From NCBI GenBank assembly GCA_029261155.1, contig JAJDBW010000047.1, forward strand, positions 62,001 through 126,000: a stretch of DNA of 64,000 nucleotides, written 5' to 3'. This document shows, in pieces, positions 63,344-64,000 of the stretch. The notes below the pieces were generated by a model. The model saw nothing but the letters and a program-made list of their open reading frames with translations, did no database searches and had not been told where the DNA came from. A program made the position numbers and the translations under genes. Position 1 is the first letter of the stretch; every line of letters begins with the position of its first letter. Source of the DNA: Nitrospirota bacterium (lineage in GTDB: Bacteria > Nitrospirota > Nitrospiria > SBBL01 > JAADHI01).

Positions 63344-64000
63344 ATGTTAAATCGAAACATAAAGAAATCTGTGATTTGGGGTTCTTTGCTCGGTAGTATT
63401 ATTATTGTCGGGATGTTGCTCTGGGCTGGGCCGGAAGCCTTTTTTGATCAAATAAAAAATGTCAGCCTGCCGCATGTGCTCATCTACATCTTCTCGTCAA
63501 TGGTCGTTTATGTTTTCCGAGCGCTGCGCTTCCGCCTGCTTGTTGGAAACCGGGGCTCCCTGGCCGAGTTGTATAGCGTTGTGAGCATCCATACCTTTTT
63601 GTTGAACATTCTTCCATTCAGTAGTGGCGATCTTTCTTTGCCCCTCTTACTTCAAAAATTTAAGATATCCGATTCTTATCTTGAGGGCATTCCGAGTTTG
63701 GTGGTTGCGCGCTTGCAGGATCTTATTATCACCCTTCTGTTTCTGGGGGTTTCCTTACTTTGGGTCGGCAAAATAGGGGACCTGTATCGCGCAACAGATC
63801 TAATGCTTGGGATTACGATTGGATTCATTAGTCTCGGTGTTCTCTTTTTCTTTGGGCGTAAAAAGATGCGTTCGCTTGATCTTTCCAAGTTGCAAGCGCG
63901 ATGTGAAAGCATCCCTATTTTAAATAAAGTGATGGCCATTGCCAAGCCTGCGATCATCTCCGCAAAGGAGATTAGCCGCATTATTATTGTGCAAACGATA
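63344..64000 (+). CDS. Lysylphosphatidylglycerol synthase TM-region (UPF0104) flippase-like protein, 3' end cut by window
   Basis: An ATG at 63344, preceded by AGAGGG, opens a frame that runs off the window at 64000 (219 codons seen). It has several helices (about 10-28, 44-62, 75-95, 119-140, 149-168), with RALRFRLLVGNRGSLAELYSV-type and LLNILPFSSGDLSLPLLL segments that mark the UPF0104/MprF membrane family. These proteins flip lipids or lipid-linked products. Its position at the end of an EPS and acyl-group operon suggests a role in moving a modified lipid-linked unit. It starts 4 bp after the acyltransferase gene. Confidence 0.85.
   Translation, partial: MLNRNIKKSVIWGSLLGSIIIVGMLLWAGPEAFFDQIKNVSLPHVLIYIFSSMVVYVFRALRFRLLVGNRGSLAELYSVVSIHTFLLNILPFSSGDLSLPLLLQKFKISDSYLEGIPSLVVARLQDLIITLLFLGVSLLWVGKIGDLYRATDLMLGITIGFISLGVLFFFGRKKMRSLDLSKLQARCESIPILNKVMAIAKPAIISAKEISRIIIVQTI

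Overview
The window is a contiguous stretch of a Gram-negative bacterial chromosome of intermediate GC (about half). Outer-membrane parts (a Wza-type export lipoprotein, a beta-barrel protein, several lipoproteins with lipoboxes) make the envelope type clear. A SWIB-domain protein, a cupredoxin/carboxypeptidase-regulatory-like pair, HD-GYP and hybrid kinases, and an exosortase-type exopolysaccharide (EPS) locus suggest an environmental lineage such as Nitrospirota, Nitrospinota or a deltaproteobacterial relative. The sequence alone does not settle this. No rRNA, tRNA or CRISPR array was seen.

Layout. 1-1.4 kb: two tandem secreted proteins, each with a cupredoxin-like copper site and a regulatory-like beta domain (the first is cut by the window edge). 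1.6-4.2 kb: a hemerythrin-like protein, a SWIB-domain protein and a small membrane protein, separated by long gene-poor gaps. 4.4-17 kb, minus strand: one long probable operon, PBP1A, gap, pgk, tpiA, secG, then a Yej/Dpp-type oligopeptide ABC importer (binding lipoprotein, two permeases, fused double ATPase). 17.2-21 kb, plus strand: a secreted PDZ protein, a 43-residue membrane peptide, comEC split in two by what looks like a 122-bp MITE-like insertion, and a DUF192 protein. 21-25.9 kb: a very large hybrid kinase with a degenerate receiver and a degenerate GGDEF domain, a CheY-like regulator and a convergent HD-GYP response regulator. 26.3-32.1 kb: BolA, DUF2231, a surface protein with five exact 96-residue repeats and a Cys-containing C-terminal tail, and an FG-GAP-like lipoprotein. 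32.2-36.1 kb: an alcohol dehydrogenase pseudogene broken by a 27-bp insertion, DUF3467, rmuC and an FAD monooxygenase.

From 36.3 kb to the right edge lies an EPS locus on the plus strand. Its first part (ugd, TPR lipoprotein, LuxR regulator, export lipoprotein, chain-length protein, tyrosine autokinase, EpsB-like sugar transferase, NusG/RfaH-like factor, beta-barrel protein, VanZ, polysaccharide deacetylase, glycosyltransferase, AsnB-type amidotransferase) has the membership of the loci that normally accompany exosortase XrtA. No exosortase, XrtA-associated ATPase or FemAB gene is in the window.

The second part (49.9-64 kb) is less conventional: a PHP-like metallohydrolase, two AsnB-type amidotransferases, a GlpD-like flavoprotein, a methyltransferase, an NDP-sugar epimerase, an FkbH-like HAD-GNAT protein, an acyl carrier protein, a MaoC hydratase, an SDR reductase, a hexapeptide acyltransferase and a UPF0104/MprF-type membrane protein. 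Together these look like a pathway that builds an ACP-bound short acyl or glyceryl group and transfers it to a glycan or lipid carrier. This is the most likely place for undescribed biology in the window.
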